Part shown: piece by piece, positions 39,488 through 47,928 of the stretch | How the letters are laid out: each line of letters begins with the position of its first letter | How positions within the stretch are numbered: position 1 is the stretch's first letter | NCBI GenBank assembly: GCA_016218815.1 | Contig: JACRCX010000037.1 | Location: 29,694 to 93,693 of the forward strand | Direction: 5' to 3' | Origin: Deltaproteobacteria bacterium | Lineage (GTDB): Bacteria; Myxococcota_A; Polyangia; DRWM01; JAAZOP01 | DNA length: 64,000 bases | Notes under the pieces: generated by a model | Seen by the model: only the letters and a program-made list of their open reading frames with translations | Told to the model about the DNA's origin: nothing | The model's database searches: none | Translations under genes and position numbers: made by a program

Positions 39488-39937
39488 CTAGAACCCTCGA
39501 GCCGAGTCCAACAGCATGGTGACCGGCCCGGCGTTGACCGCGGCGACGTCCATCATTGCGCGGAACCGCCCGGACTGGACCGGCACCCCCTGCGCCGCCA
39601 GCGCCGCCAGGAACTTCTCGTACAGCGGCTCGGCCTCTTCCGGGGGCAACGCCGCCTCGAACGACGGCCGTCGTCCGCGCCGGCAATCCCCGTACAGCGT
39701 GAACTGGCTCACGACCAGGGCCGCGCCGCCGACGTCCAGGACCGACTGGTCGAAGTGCGAACGGTCGTTCTCGAAGATGCGCAGGTTCGCGATCTTCTCC
39801 GCCAGCCAGGTGACCTCCGGCTCCCCGTCGCCCCGGCCGACGCCGAGGTACACGACGAGGCCCCGGCCGATGCGTGCAATCTCCCGGCCTTCGACCGAGA
39901 CGCTCGCCTCCCCGACCCGCTGCACCACCGCTCGCAC
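39488..39937 (-). CDS. dtd: D-aminoacyl-tRNA deacylase
   Basis: The 149-residue protein has the full DTD set: VRAVVQRVGEASVSVEGREI at the start, LVVYLGVGRGDGE, the active-site SQFTLYGDCRRGRRPSF and the C-terminal NAGPVTMLLDS with the cross-subunit GPVT (cis-Gly-Pro) motif. It hydrolyses D-aminoacyl-tRNA and glycyl-tRNA(Ala), protecting translation. The start is the GTG at 39937, which gives the canonical N-terminus; upstream residues have no similarity. It is divergent from the hdr operon. Confidence 0.93.
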   Translation of the reverse strand: MRAVVQRVGEASVSVEGREIARIGRGLVVYLGVGRGDGEPEVTWLAEKIANLRIFENDRSHFDQSVLDVGGAALVVSQFTLYGDCRRGRRPSFEAALPPEEAEPLYEKFLAALAAQGVPVQSGRFRAMMDVAAVNAGPVTMLLDSARGF

Positions 39938-40016
39938 GAAGCCGTATCCTAGGCCGGAACACCGAAGCCCGGCAACCTCGCGCATGTGCATGAATTCCAC
40001 GTCCGGAAAGGATGCG

Positions 40017-40045
40017 TTGACAATTCCCCGCGGTCGGGGTATGCG
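40017..40045 (+). promoter_or_regulatory. Candidate promoter of the hdr-nuo-met operon
   Basis: A perfect -35 box TTGACA (40017-40022) is followed after 17 bases by TATGCG, a weak -10. The spacer contains the palindrome CCCCGCGGTCGGGG. The operon GTG start is 85 bases downstream with AGGAGG at 40115-40120. Assignment is by position and consensus only. Confidence 0.45.
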
Positions 40046-40129
40046 TCTGACCGGTGGCTCTTGGGGGGTGGGCGCCTTCGATCTCACCCCGTTCAACTCG
40101 ATTCCTGGGGTGACAGGAGGTTGGGGGCC

Positions 40130-40693
40130 GTGAGCAGGCGGGAAACCGCTGACGCGCGCGGGGGCGAAGGATCCCGCGGTCCCGACGCCGTGGACGTGCC
40201 GGAATCGGTCTTTCTGTGCATCCAGTGCCGCAAGTGCACCGCCGGCTGTCCCGTGGCGGAGTCGACCGACGTCCCGGTCAACGAGCTGGTCGCGCACGTG
40301 CGCCTGGGCCACATCGATGCCGCCGTGCGTTCCCGGATGATCTGGGACTGCCTGGGCTGCCATGCGTGCTCAACCCGCTGCCCGACCGGCGCGGAGCCGG
40401 CCGAGGTCCTCGACTGGCTGCGGGCGCGGGCGACGGAGCTGGACCTGGCGCCTTCTTCGCGTGCCGGCACCTTCCATTCCGCGTTCATCAAGACCCTGCG
40501 CAAGAAGGGGCGCTCGGACGAGGCGCGCCTGATGGTGCGCATCTACCTCAAGCATTGGCTGACCTGGAAAGAGCTGCGCCGCGGAATGGCGATGCGCGGC
40601 AAGGGCCGCGTCCGGGCCCTTGGCCGCTCCATCCGCGCCCGCCGCGATCTGCAACGCATCTTCGACCTCGCCCAGGGGTCGCTGGATCGGTGA
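40130..40693 (+). CDS. hdrC: Heterodisulfide reductase-like subunit C
   Basis: The 187-residue protein carries two [4Fe-4S] motifs, CIQCRKCTAGCPVAES and CLGCHACSTRCPTGAEP, with the HdrC pattern, followed by the basic helical C-terminus (FIKTLRKKGRSDEARLMVRI). HdrC passes electrons between HdrA and HdrB. The GTG at 40130 has AGGAGG 9 bases upstream; it is the first gene of an eight-gene operon with spacings of -4 to 12 bases. The start could be earlier in frame, but the upstream region holds the promoter candidate. Confidence 0.92.
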   Translation: MSRRETADARGGEGSRGPDAVDVPESVFLCIQCRKCTAGCPVAESTDVPVNELVAHVRLGHIDAAVRSRMIWDCLGCHACSTRCPTGAEPAEVLDWLRARATELDLAPSSRAGTFHSAFIKTLRKKGRSDEARLMVRIYLKHWLTWKELRRGMAMRGKGRVRALGRSIRARRDLQRIFDLAQGSLDR

Positions 40694-40697
40694 AGTC

Positions 40698-41540
40698 GTG
40701 AAGTACGCCTACTACCCCGGGTGCTCCGTCGAGACGTCGGCACGGATGTACGAGGCCAGCTTGCGCCGCGTGCTCGGGCGGCTCGGCGTCGAGCTGGAGG
40801 AGATCGAGGACTGGAACTGCTGCGGCGCCTCGTCCGCCCACTCCCTCGATCCAGCGGTCGCCACCGGCCTCGCCGCCCGCAACCTCGGACTGGCCGAGAA
40901 GACCGGCCTCGACGTCGTCACCCCCTGCGCCTCCTGCTTCTTCCGCCTGCGCGCGGCCGAGCATGCGATGCGCGAGGCGGCGATGCGGGAACAGGTCAAC
41001 GGCGCGCTGCCCGTGCCCTACGAGGGGCGGGTGCGGATCCACAACATCGTCGAGGTCACGCTGCGAGCGCTGGAAGCCGCGCGCGAGCCGCCGCCGGTCC
41101 GCCGTCGCCTCTCCGGTTTCCGCCCCGTCTGCTACTACGGCTGCCTCTTCGTCCGCGCGGCCGGCGATCTCGGGTACGACGACCCCGAGAACCCCACCGC
41201 GATGGAGCGCATCCTGCGCTTCGCCGGCGTCGAGTCCGTCGACTGGGGCGGCAAGGTCGATTGTTGCGGCGCGGCGTCCGCCGTCACCGCTCCCGACACC
41301 GCGGTGCGTCTGCAGACCCGGCTGCTGGACGACGCGCGCGCACGAGGTGCTACCGCCATCGTCACCGCGTGCCCCATGTGCCAGGTCAACCTCGACATGG
41401 GCCAGCAGGGGGCCCTGCGCCCGCTCCCCGTGTTCTTCCTGACCCAGGTCCTCGGTCTGGCCTGGGGCTTCGGCGAGGGCGAGATGGAGGTCGAGCGCCT
41501 GCTCGCGCCCCCCGACGTCGTCGCTGCCGTGCTGGGCTAG
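40698..41540 (+). CDS. hdrB: Heterodisulfide reductase-like subunit B
   Basis: The 280-residue protein starts at a GTG (VKYAYYPGCSVETSARMY), 4 bases after hdrC. Both CCG domains are intact: WNCCGASSAHS with VVTPCASCFFRL, and VDCCGAASAVT with VTACPMCQVNLDMG. These hold the two noncubane [4Fe-4S] clusters that reduce disulfide-type substrates in methanogen HdrB. In a MetFV-linked complex the physiological substrate is unclear; HdrBC may work as an electron conduit or act on an unidentified disulfide. Confidence 0.92.
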   Translation: MKYAYYPGCSVETSARMYEASLRRVLGRLGVELEEIEDWNCCGASSAHSLDPAVATGLAARNLGLAEKTGLDVVTPCASCFFRLRAAEHAMREAAMREQVNGALPVPYEGRVRIHNIVEVTLRALEAAREPPPVRRRLSGFRPVCYYGCLFVRAAGDLGYDDPENPTAMERILRFAGVESVDWGGKVDCCGAASAVTAPDTAVRLQTRLLDDARARGATAIVTACPMCQVNLDMGQQGALRPLPVFFLTQVLGLAWGFGEGEMEVERLLAPPDVVAAVLG

Positions 41541-41549
41541 GGGCCGGAG

Positions 41550-42449
41550 ATGGACCAAGAACCAACAACCAAGAACCAAGAACGCCCCGCGAAGCGGGGC
41601 AGCGTCCTCGTGGTCGGCGGCGGCATCGGCGGCATCCAGGCCTCCCTCGACCTCGCCGACCAGGGCTTCAAGGTGTACCTCGTCGAGCGCAACCCCTCCA
41701 TCGGCGGCACGATGGCGCAGCTCGACAAGACCTTCCCCACCAACGACTGCGCGATGTGCATGATTTCCCCCAAGCTGGTCGGCTGCGGCCGCCATCCGAA
41801 CATCGAGATCCTGACGATGACGGAGGTGACCGAGGTCGCGGGCGAGCCGGGGCGGTTCCAGGTTTCCGTCCGCTCCGAGCCGCGCTCGGTCGACGCCGCC
41901 AAGTGCACTGCCTGCGGCCTGTGCCTGGAGGAGTGCCCCACGCGCAGCGTCGTGCGCGTGCCGCCGCCGCCGCCGCCGCTGGACGTGCTGGAGCCGGAGG
42001 ACGAGGCATTTCTTGCGGGGACGATGGCGAGCACCTACGGCGATCGCGGCGCGCTCCTGCCCGTGCTGCGTGCGATCAACGGCCACTACGGATACCTGCC
42101 GCGACTGATGCTGGAGCACGTCTCCGAGCGGATCCGCATCCCGCTCTCGCGCGTGCTGCGCGCCGCGTCGTTCTACCACTCGCTGTCGCTGGAGCCTTCC
42201 GGGCGGCACCTGCTCGAGGTTTGCGTGGGCGCTGCGTGCCACATGAAGGGCGCCGGAGACATCCTCGCACGCGTCGAGCGCGAGCTGGGGGTGCGGCGCG
42301 GCGGTACGACCGAAGACAAGCGCTTCACCGTGCGCGCCGTGCACCACGTCGGCTGCTGCTCCCACGCCCCGGTGGCGCGCATCGACGGCGAGGCGTACGT
42401 CGAGCTGAAACCCGATCAGATTCCCAAACTGCTCGCGGATTTCCGGTAG
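41550..42449 (+). CDS. HdrA N-terminal half fused to a NuoE-like [2Fe-2S] subunit
   Basis: Of 299 residues, 17-133 are the first half of HdrA: the FAD Rossmann SVLVVGGGIGGIQASLDLAD, VERNPSIGGTMAQLDKTFPT, NDCAMCMISPKLVGCGRHPN and one [4Fe-4S] motif CTACGLCLEECP. HdrA then stops after a polyproline linker. Residues 155-299 are a NuoE-like (complex I 24-kDa) subunit: LLPVLRAINGHYGYLPRLML, then ligands C225 and C230 (CVGAACHMKG) and VHHVGCCSHAPV, where the usual third ligand Cys is His266 with C269/C270 next to it. The missing HdrA half is encoded in the gene at 44193. The first 15 residues (MDQEPTTKNQERPAKRG) come from a dispersed repeat and a hairpin. Gap to hdrB is 9 bases. Confidence 0.88.
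   Translation: MDQEPTTKNQERPAKRGSVLVVGGGIGGIQASLDLADQGFKVYLVERNPSIGGTMAQLDKTFPTNDCAMCMISPKLVGCGRHPNIEILTMTEVTEVAGEPGRFQVSVRSEPRSVDAAKCTACGLCLEECPTRSVVRVPPPPPPLDVLEPEDEAFLAGTMASTYGDRGALLPVLRAINGHYGYLPRLMLEHVSERIRIPLSRVLRAASFYHSLSLEPSGRHLLEVCVGAACHMKGAGDILARVERELGVRRGGTTEDKRFTVRAVHHVGCCSHAPVARIDGEAYVELKPDQIPKLLADFR
41552..41600. repeat. AACCAACAACCAAGAACC repeat plus hairpin at the start of the HdrA-NuoE gene
   Basis: ACCAAGAACCAACAACCAAG words (41552-41583) are followed by GCCCCGC-GAA-GCGGGGC (41584-41600). Both are inside the coding region, directly after the ATG. The same words recur in the mvhD N-terminus at 48021-48053. Confidence 0.7.
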
Positions 42450-42459
42450 GGACGAAACG

Positions 42460-44196
42460 ATGATCGCCGCAACCATGCGAGAACGGCTCGGCAACCTCCG
42501 GCGGATCGGAACGGCCACCCTTTGGCCCGCGCACCCCAAGCTTTCGGTCGGCTGCGCCACCTGCGGCGCGATGGTCGGCGCCGAGGAGGTCTTCGAGGCG
42601 ATCGCCGCGCGCGTGCGCGCGACCGGTCTCGACCTCCGCGTCACCCGCACCGGCTGCACCGGCCACTGCGCCGAGGAGCCTTTGGTGCACGTCGAGATCC
42701 CGGGCCGGCCGCGCGTGACCTACCGCAAAGTCACGACGTCCAAGGCCCGCGACCTCGTCGATGCCGTCGGGCGTGGCGAGCTTCCCGCCGACGGCGTGCT
42801 CCAGGCCATCGACCGCGAGGAGAACCTGCTCGACAAGAGCGTCCACGTCTGGGGTCCCCCCGACAAGTCGCTCGCCGGCCCGCATCCGTTCTACGCCCGC
42901 CAGCAGCGCCTCAGCCTGCGCAACTGCGGCATGGTCAACCCGCGCAGCCTGGAGGAGTACCTTGCGCGCGGCGGGTACACGGCCCTGGAGCGGGTCCTCT
43001 CCGGCATGGCGCCCGAGCAGGTGATCGATGCCGTCAAGGCCTCTGGCCTCCGCGGGCGGGGCGGCGCCGGGTTCCCCACCGGCGTGAAGTGGGGCTTCTG
43101 CCGCGCCGCGACCGGCGACCCGAAGTACGTCATCTGCAACGCCGACGAGGGCAACTGCGGCTCGTACATGGATCGCGTGCTGCTCGAGGGCGATCCCTAC
43201 AGCGTCCTGGAGGGGATGACCATCGGCGGCTACGCCATCGGCGCCCGCTACGGCTACTTCTACGTCCGTGCCGAGTATCCGCTGGCCGTGGAGCTGCTGG
43301 GCGAGGCGATCCGCCAGGCGATGCGCAACGGGCTGTTGGGCGACGACATCCTGGGTACCGGCTTCTCCTTCCACGCCAAGGTCAAGATCGGCGCGGGCGC
43401 GTACGTCTGCGGCGAGGAGACGGCGCTCATTTCGAGCATCGAGGGCATGGCGGGGGAGCCGCGGTTGCGGCCGCCGTTCCCGGCCCAGTCCGGGCTGTGG
43501 GGCAAGCCGACCAACGTCAACAACGTCAAGACCTGGAGCGCCGTCCCCGCCATCGTGCTCCGCGGCGGCGACTGGTACGCCTCGATCGGTTCCGAGAAGA
43601 GCAAGGGCACCATGGTCTTCTCGCTCGCCGGCGCGATCAACAACCCGGGCGTGCTCGAGGTGCCGCTGGGGACGACCGTCAAGGACGTGATCGACATGGC
43701 CGGCGGCGTGCCCTCCGGCCACAAGCTCAAGGGCGTCCAGACCGGCGGTCCCGGCGGCGGCATCGTCCCCGCCAACCTCATCGACCTGCCGCTCGACTTC
43801 GAGCACCTGAACCAGGCCGGCTCCGCGATGGGCTCCGGCGGCATCATCGTCATGGACGAGAGCGTCTGCATCGTGGACATGGTCCGCGACTTCCTCTCGT
43901 TCTTCACCGCCGAGTCCTGCGGCAAGTGCACGCCGTGCCGTGAGGGCACCGTGCAGCTCCTGCACATGGTCGATGAGATCATCGCCGGGCGCGGCAAGGC
44001 TTCGGACATCGAGCGGATGGAACGCCTCTCGCGGATTCTGATCTCCACCTCGTTCTGCGGGCTCGGCCAGGCCGCGCCCAATCCCCTGCTCTCGTCGTTG
44101 CGCTACTTCCGCTACGAATGGGACGCGCACCTGGCGGGGAAATGTCCGGCCGGGCGCTGCCAGGGCGGCACGTGCCGGGAGGAGGACGCAAGATGA
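42460..44196 (+). CDS. nuoF: NuoF-like NADH-binding flavoprotein subunit
   Basis: The 578-residue protein has an N-terminal thioredoxin-like [2Fe-2S] domain (C32, C35, C66, C70) and then the NuoF core: SGLRGRGGAGFPTGVKWGFC (NADH and FMN binding), YVICNADEGNCGSYMDRVLL, the SLBB segment KDVIDMAGGVPSG and the [4Fe-4S] motif ESCGKCTPCREG (C487, C490, C493) with the distal CGLGQ (C533). It should oxidise NADH with FMN and pass electrons to the clusters of the neighbouring NuoE- and NuoG-like parts. The extra C-terminal ferredoxin of hydrogenase HydB is absent; a short KCPAGRCQGGTC tail is present. The stop overlaps the next ATG (ATGA). Confidence 0.93.
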   Translation: MIAATMRERLGNLRRIGTATLWPAHPKLSVGCATCGAMVGAEEVFEAIAARVRATGLDLRVTRTGCTGHCAEEPLVHVEIPGRPRVTYRKVTTSKARDLVDAVGRGELPADGVLQAIDREENLLDKSVHVWGPPDKSLAGPHPFYARQQRLSLRNCGMVNPRSLEEYLARGGYTALERVLSGMAPEQVIDAVKASGLRGRGGAGFPTGVKWGFCRAATGDPKYVICNADEGNCGSYMDRVLLEGDPYSVLEGMTIGGYAIGARYGYFYVRAEYPLAVELLGEAIRQAMRNGLLGDDILGTGFSFHAKVKIGAGAYVCGEETALISSIEGMAGEPRLRPPFPAQSGLWGKPTNVNNVKTWSAVPAIVLRGGDWYASIGSEKSKGTMVFSLAGAINNPGVLEVPLGTTVKDVIDMAGGVPSGHKLKGVQTGGPGGGIVPANLIDLPLDFEHLNQAGSAMGSGGIIVMDESVCIVDMVRDFLSFFTAESCGKCTPCREGTVQLLHMVDEIIAGRGKASDIERMERLSRILISTSFCGLGQAAPNPLLSSLRYFRYEWDAHLAGKCPAGRCQGGTCREEDAR

Positions 44197-47100
44197 GCGA
44201 CCCCCTCAAGCCTCCTGCCGGCGCTCCCGGCGCCGGCAGTCCTGAGCGACCGAAGGGAGTCGAAGGGCCCAAGCCCCCGACGTCCGCGGCGCCGCCGAAG
44301 GCGCCCGCCATCCCGCCGCCGATCGTCTTGCCGGCCGCGGGCTTCCCCGCGCGCCCGGCCCCCGCGGCGCCCCGGACGACTCCGCCGCTGGGCGCGGCCC
44401 CCGCCCCGTTCGTCCCGGCCGCGCGGCCGCCGTCGCGTGTCTCCGGAGTCGACTCACGACTCACGACTCACGACTCACGACCTGCGCCTCCGCCGTCCGC
44501 CCCCTCCGCCGCGCCGCCTCCCGGCACCCCCGGCGCCGGGAGCCCTGAGCGACCGAAGGGAGTCGAAGGGCCGTCCTCCGAGGTCACCCTCACGCTCGAC
44601 GGCCGCGAGGTCAAGGTCGCCGCCGGCTCGACGATCCTCCAGGCGGCCGAGGCCGCCGGGATCAAGATCCCGACGCTGTGCCACAGCCGCGGTCTGATCC
44701 CGAGCGGCGCCTGCCGCATCTGCCAGGTGCAGCTCGAGGAGCCGCGCGGCAAGCGCCTCGTCGCCTCCTGCACCTACCCGGCGACGCCGGGCCTCAAGGT
44801 GATCACCGACGCGCCCGAGGTATTGGAGGCACGCAAGGTGATCGCCGAGCTGCTGCTCGCGCGTTGTCCGGAGAACGTGCCCGTTCGTGACCTCGCCGCG
44901 TCGCTCGGCGCCTGCGAGACCTCCTTCTGGTCGCCCGACCCGAAGGAGGACTGTGTGCTGTGCGGCCGCTGCGTGCGCATGTGCCACCAGGTGATGGAGG
45001 TCGGCGCGATCGATTTCCTGGGCCGCGGGCGCGAGCGCACCGTGCGCGCGCCGTTCGACGAGCGTTCCAAGGTCTGCCAGGAGTGCAACGCCTGCGCGAG
45101 CGTCTGCCCGACGAAGAAGATCCGTCCCGAGGACCTGTGGGGCCACAAGCCCGCACCCTACCGGCAGCCGTTCGAGGCGGGACTCGGGCGCACCGGCACG
45201 ATCAACCGCCCGTTCCCCTCGGCCGTTCCCTCCACGCCGCGCATCGACCGCGACAACTGCGTGCACTTCCTCACGGGCAAGTGCGGCACCTGCGCCAAGG
45301 TCTGCCCCGCGGGCGCGATCGACTACGAGCAGCAGCCGACCGAGCGCAAGCTCGACGTCGGCGCGGTCGTCCTGGCCCCCGGCTTCCGCACGTTCGATGC
45401 CGGCCGTCTGGCCGAGCTGGGACACGGCCGCTTCCCCAACGTGCTGACGAGCATCCAGTTCGAGCGGACGCTGTCGGCCTCGGGCCCCACCCGCGGCGTC
45501 GTCCTGCGGCCCGCCGACGGCAAGCACCCCAAGAAGATCGCCTTCCTCCAGTGCGTCGGCTCGCGCGACCGCCGCACCAATCCCTGGTGCTCGGCCTTCT
45601 GCTGCATGCAGGCCACCAAGGAGGCGATCGTCGCCAAGGACCACGACTCCGCGCTCCAGTCGACGATCTTCTTCATGGACCTGCGCGCCTTCGGCAAGGG
45701 CTTCGAGGCCTACTGGGAGCGCGCGCAGCGCGAGACCGGCGTGCGCTACGTCCGCAGCCAGATCGCCACTGTGCGCGAGGACCCGAAGTCCCGCGACATC
45801 CGCGTGGCGTACTCCGACCCCTCGACCGGCAAGCCGGTCGAGGAGGACTTCGATCTGCTCGTGCTCTCCGTCGGGGCCGAGCCGTCGAAGGGCTCGCGCG
45901 AGCTGGCCGCGAAGTTCGGCGTGGAGCTGGACGACCACGGTTTCGTGCGTTGCCCGTCGCTCTCGCCCGTCGAGACCAGCCGCGAGGGCGTCTTCGCCAC
46001 CGGCATGTTCGTGGCGCCCAAGGACATCCCCGAGACCGTCACGCAGGCCAGCGCCGCCGCCGGGCGCGTCGGCGCGTACCTGGCCGAGGCGCGCGGAACG
46101 GAAGTCACGAAGAAGACCTACCCCGAGCCGCGCGACGTCTCCGGCGAGGAGCCGCGCGTCGGCGTCTTCATCTGCCACTGCGGCATCAACATCGCGGGGA
46201 CGGTGCAGGTCGAGGAGGTCGAGAAGTTCGCGCGGACGCTGCCGCACGTGGTGCACGTGGAGCGCAACCTGTTCACCTGCTCCCAGGACACCCAGGTCAA
46301 CATCCGCAAGCGCATCGCGGAGAAGGGTTTGAACCGCGTCGTCGTCGCCTCCTGCACGCCGCGCACCCACGAGCCGATCTTCCAGGAGACGCTGCGCGAG
46401 GCGGGCTTGAACCGCCACCTTTTCGAGCTGGGCAACATCCGCGAGCAGTGCGCCTGGGTGCACCAGAAGCTGCCGCTCGAGGCGACCGAGAAGGCCAAGG
46501 ACCTGGTGGCGATGACGGTGGCCAAGGCCTCCCGGCTCACCCCGCTGGTCGGCTCCACCGTGCCCGTCCACCAGGAGGCGATCGTGATCGGCGGCGGCGT
46601 CGGCGGCATGGTCGCCGCGCTGTCCATCGCCGGCCAGGGCTTCCCCGTACACCTCGTCGAGAAGGAACCGGAGCTGGGCGGCGTCGCCCGCCGCTTGCGC
46701 AAGACCTGGCGCGGCAAGGACGTTCAGGCGTACGTCGCCGACCTGGCCGAGGCGGTGCGGCGCAACGAGCGCATCCGCCTGCACCTGGGAACGACCGTCG
46801 TCTCCTCTCACGGCCACGTCGGGCACTTCACCGCCGAGCTGTCCAACGGGAAGACGGCCGAGGGCGCGGTGGTCGTCGTCGCCACCGGTGCGCACGAGCA
46901 CAAGCCGAAGCAGTTCCTCTACGGCGAGCATCCGCGCGTCGTGACGCTGCTCGAGGTGGAGGAGAAGGGCGGCCTCGACCTGCCCGCGGGCGGCACCGCC
47001 GTGTTCATCCAGTGCGTCGGCTCGCGCGACGAGGAGCGCCCGTACTGCTCGCGCGTCTGCTGCGCCAACGCCGTCAAGAACGCCCTGGCGGTCAAGACCG

Positions 47101-47918
47101 CCCGGCCCGACGCCAATGTCTACGTCCTGTACCGCGACGTCCGCACCTACGGCCTGGCCGAGGACGTGTACCGCAGGGCGCGCGAGGCCGGCGTGGTCTT
47201 CCTGCGCTTCGACGCGGAGAAGAAGCCGGAGGTCGCGGCCGACGGCGACCGCGTGAAGGTCGTGCACCACGACCCGTCGCTGCGCGACGACCTGACCCTC
47301 ACCGCGGACTGGCTCGTCCTGGCCGCCGGGATCGAGGCCGACAAGGCCGCGAACCGCACCTTGGGCGACGTGTTCAAGATCCCGATCCTCGCCGAGGGGT
47401 TCTTCCTCGAGGCGCATCCCAAGCTGCGGCCCGTGGACTTCGCCAGCGAGGGCATCTACCTCTGCGGGCTGGCCCACGGCCCCAAGACCGTCGACGAGAC
47501 CGTCGACCAGGCGCTGGCAGCGGCCGGCCGCGCCGGCACCGTGTTGTGGCGCGACGAGCTGGAGTCCAGCGCGATCGTGTCGCGCGTCGATCCGGAGAAG
47601 TGCGTTTCCTGTCTGACGTGCGTGCGCATGTGCCCGTTCGACGCGCCCGCGCCGGGAGCCGACGGCGTGGTCGAAATCGCCTCGGTCAAGTGCCAGGGCT
47701 GCGGCATCTGTGCCGCTTCCTGCCCGGCCAAGGCGATCCAGCTCGGCCATTTCCGCGACGACGAGCTGACCGAGATGCTCCGTGCCTTCGGAAGCTGCGG
47801 CCCGACCTGCGGCGCCCCGCGCCCCGCCGCCGACGGCCAGCTCGCGGCCAACACCTGCACGCCAGGCGCGGCCCCGGTCGGCGGCTGCGCCTGCAATCCG
47901 CCCGGGACCAGGGAGTAG
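44193..47918 (+). CDS. hdrA: NuoG N-terminal ferredoxin region fused to HdrA C-half and a complete second HdrA
   Basis: The 1241-residue protein has four parts. Residues 1-129 are a Pro/Ala-rich extension built partly from dispersed repeats. Residues 130-310 are NuoG-like: [2Fe-2S] ligands C163, C174, C177, C193 and [4Fe-4S] motifs at C254-C264 and C295-C305. Residues 325-680 are the second half of an HdrA: FEAGLGRTGTINRPFPSAVP, cluster motif C356-C371, QCVGSRD and ASGPTRGVVLRPADGK. From about 690 a whole second HdrA follows (VFICHCGINIAGTVQVEEVE; FAD site AIVIGGGVGGMVAALSIAGQ; a second QCVGSRD; C-terminal CVSCLTCVRMCP and CQGCGICAASCP). The flavin is the expected bifurcation site. mvhD follows after 10 bases. 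Confidence 0.9.
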   Translation: MSDPLKPPAGAPGAGSPERPKGVEGPKPPTSAAPPKAPAIPPPIVLPAAGFPARPAPAAPRTTPPLGAAPAPFVPAARPPSRVSGVDSRLTTHDSRPAPPPSAPSAAPPPGTPGAGSPERPKGVEGPSSEVTLTLDGREVKVAAGSTILQAAEAAGIKIPTLCHSRGLIPSGACRICQVQLEEPRGKRLVASCTYPATPGLKVITDAPEVLEARKVIAELLLARCPENVPVRDLAASLGACETSFWSPDPKEDCVLCGRCVRMCHQVMEVGAIDFLGRGRERTVRAPFDERSKVCQECNACASVCPTKKIRPEDLWGHKPAPYRQPFEAGLGRTGTINRPFPSAVPSTPRIDRDNCVHFLTGKCGTCAKVCPAGAIDYEQQPTERKLDVGAVVLAPGFRTFDAGRLAELGHGRFPNVLTSIQFERTLSASGPTRGVVLRPADGKHPKKIAFLQCVGSRDRRTNPWCSAFCCMQATKEAIVAKDHDSALQSTIFFMDLRAFGKGFEAYWERAQRETGVRYVRSQIATVREDPKSRDIRVAYSDPSTGKPVEEDFDLLVLSVGAEPSKGSRELAAKFGVELDDHGFVRCPSLSPVETSREGVFATGMFVAPKDIPETVTQASAAAGRVGAYLAEARGTEVTKKTYPEPRDVSGEEPRVGVFICHCGINIAGTVQVEEVEKFARTLPHVVHVERNLFTCSQDTQVNIRKRIAEKGLNRVVVASCTPRTHEPIFQETLREAGLNRHLFELGNIREQCAWVHQKLPLEATEKAKDLVAMTVAKASRLTPLVGSTVPVHQEAIVIGGGVGGMVAALSIAGQGFPVHLVEKEPELGGVARRLRKTWRGKDVQAYVADLAEAVRRNERIRLHLGTTVVSSHGHVGHFTAELSNGKTAEGAVVVVATGAHEHKPKQFLYGEHPRVVTLLEVEEKGGLDLPAGGTAVFIQCVGSRDEERPYCSRVCCANAVKNALAVKTARPDANVYVLYRDVRTYGLAEDVYRRAREAGVVFLRFDAEKKPEVAADGDRVKVVHHDPSLRDDLTLTADWLVLAAGIEADKAANRTLGDVFKIPILAEGFFLEAHPKLRPVDFASEGIYLCGLAHGPKTVDETVDQALAAAGRAGTVLWRDELESSAIVSRVDPEKCVSCLTCVRMCPFDAPAPGADGVVEIASVKCQGCGICAASCPAKAIQLGHFRDDELTEMLRAFGSCGPTCGAPRPAADGQLAANTCTPGAAPVGGCACNPPGTRE
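44240..44572. repeat. Dispersed repeats inside the NuoG-HdrA coding region
   Basis: CCTGAGCGACCGAAGGGAGT + CGAAGGGCC occurs at 44240-44270 and again at 44543-44572, each giving SPERPKGVEGP. Between them, GACTCACGACTCACGACTCA-type words (44446-44483) give VDSRLTTHDSR. All stay in frame. Confidence 0.8.
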
Positions 47919-47928
47919 GGAGGACACC

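Noticed and set aside
44446..44483. GACTCAC tandem words and similar arrays considered as CRISPR or VNTR
   Set aside because: Units are 7-10 bases without spacers, few in number, and lie in frame in genes.
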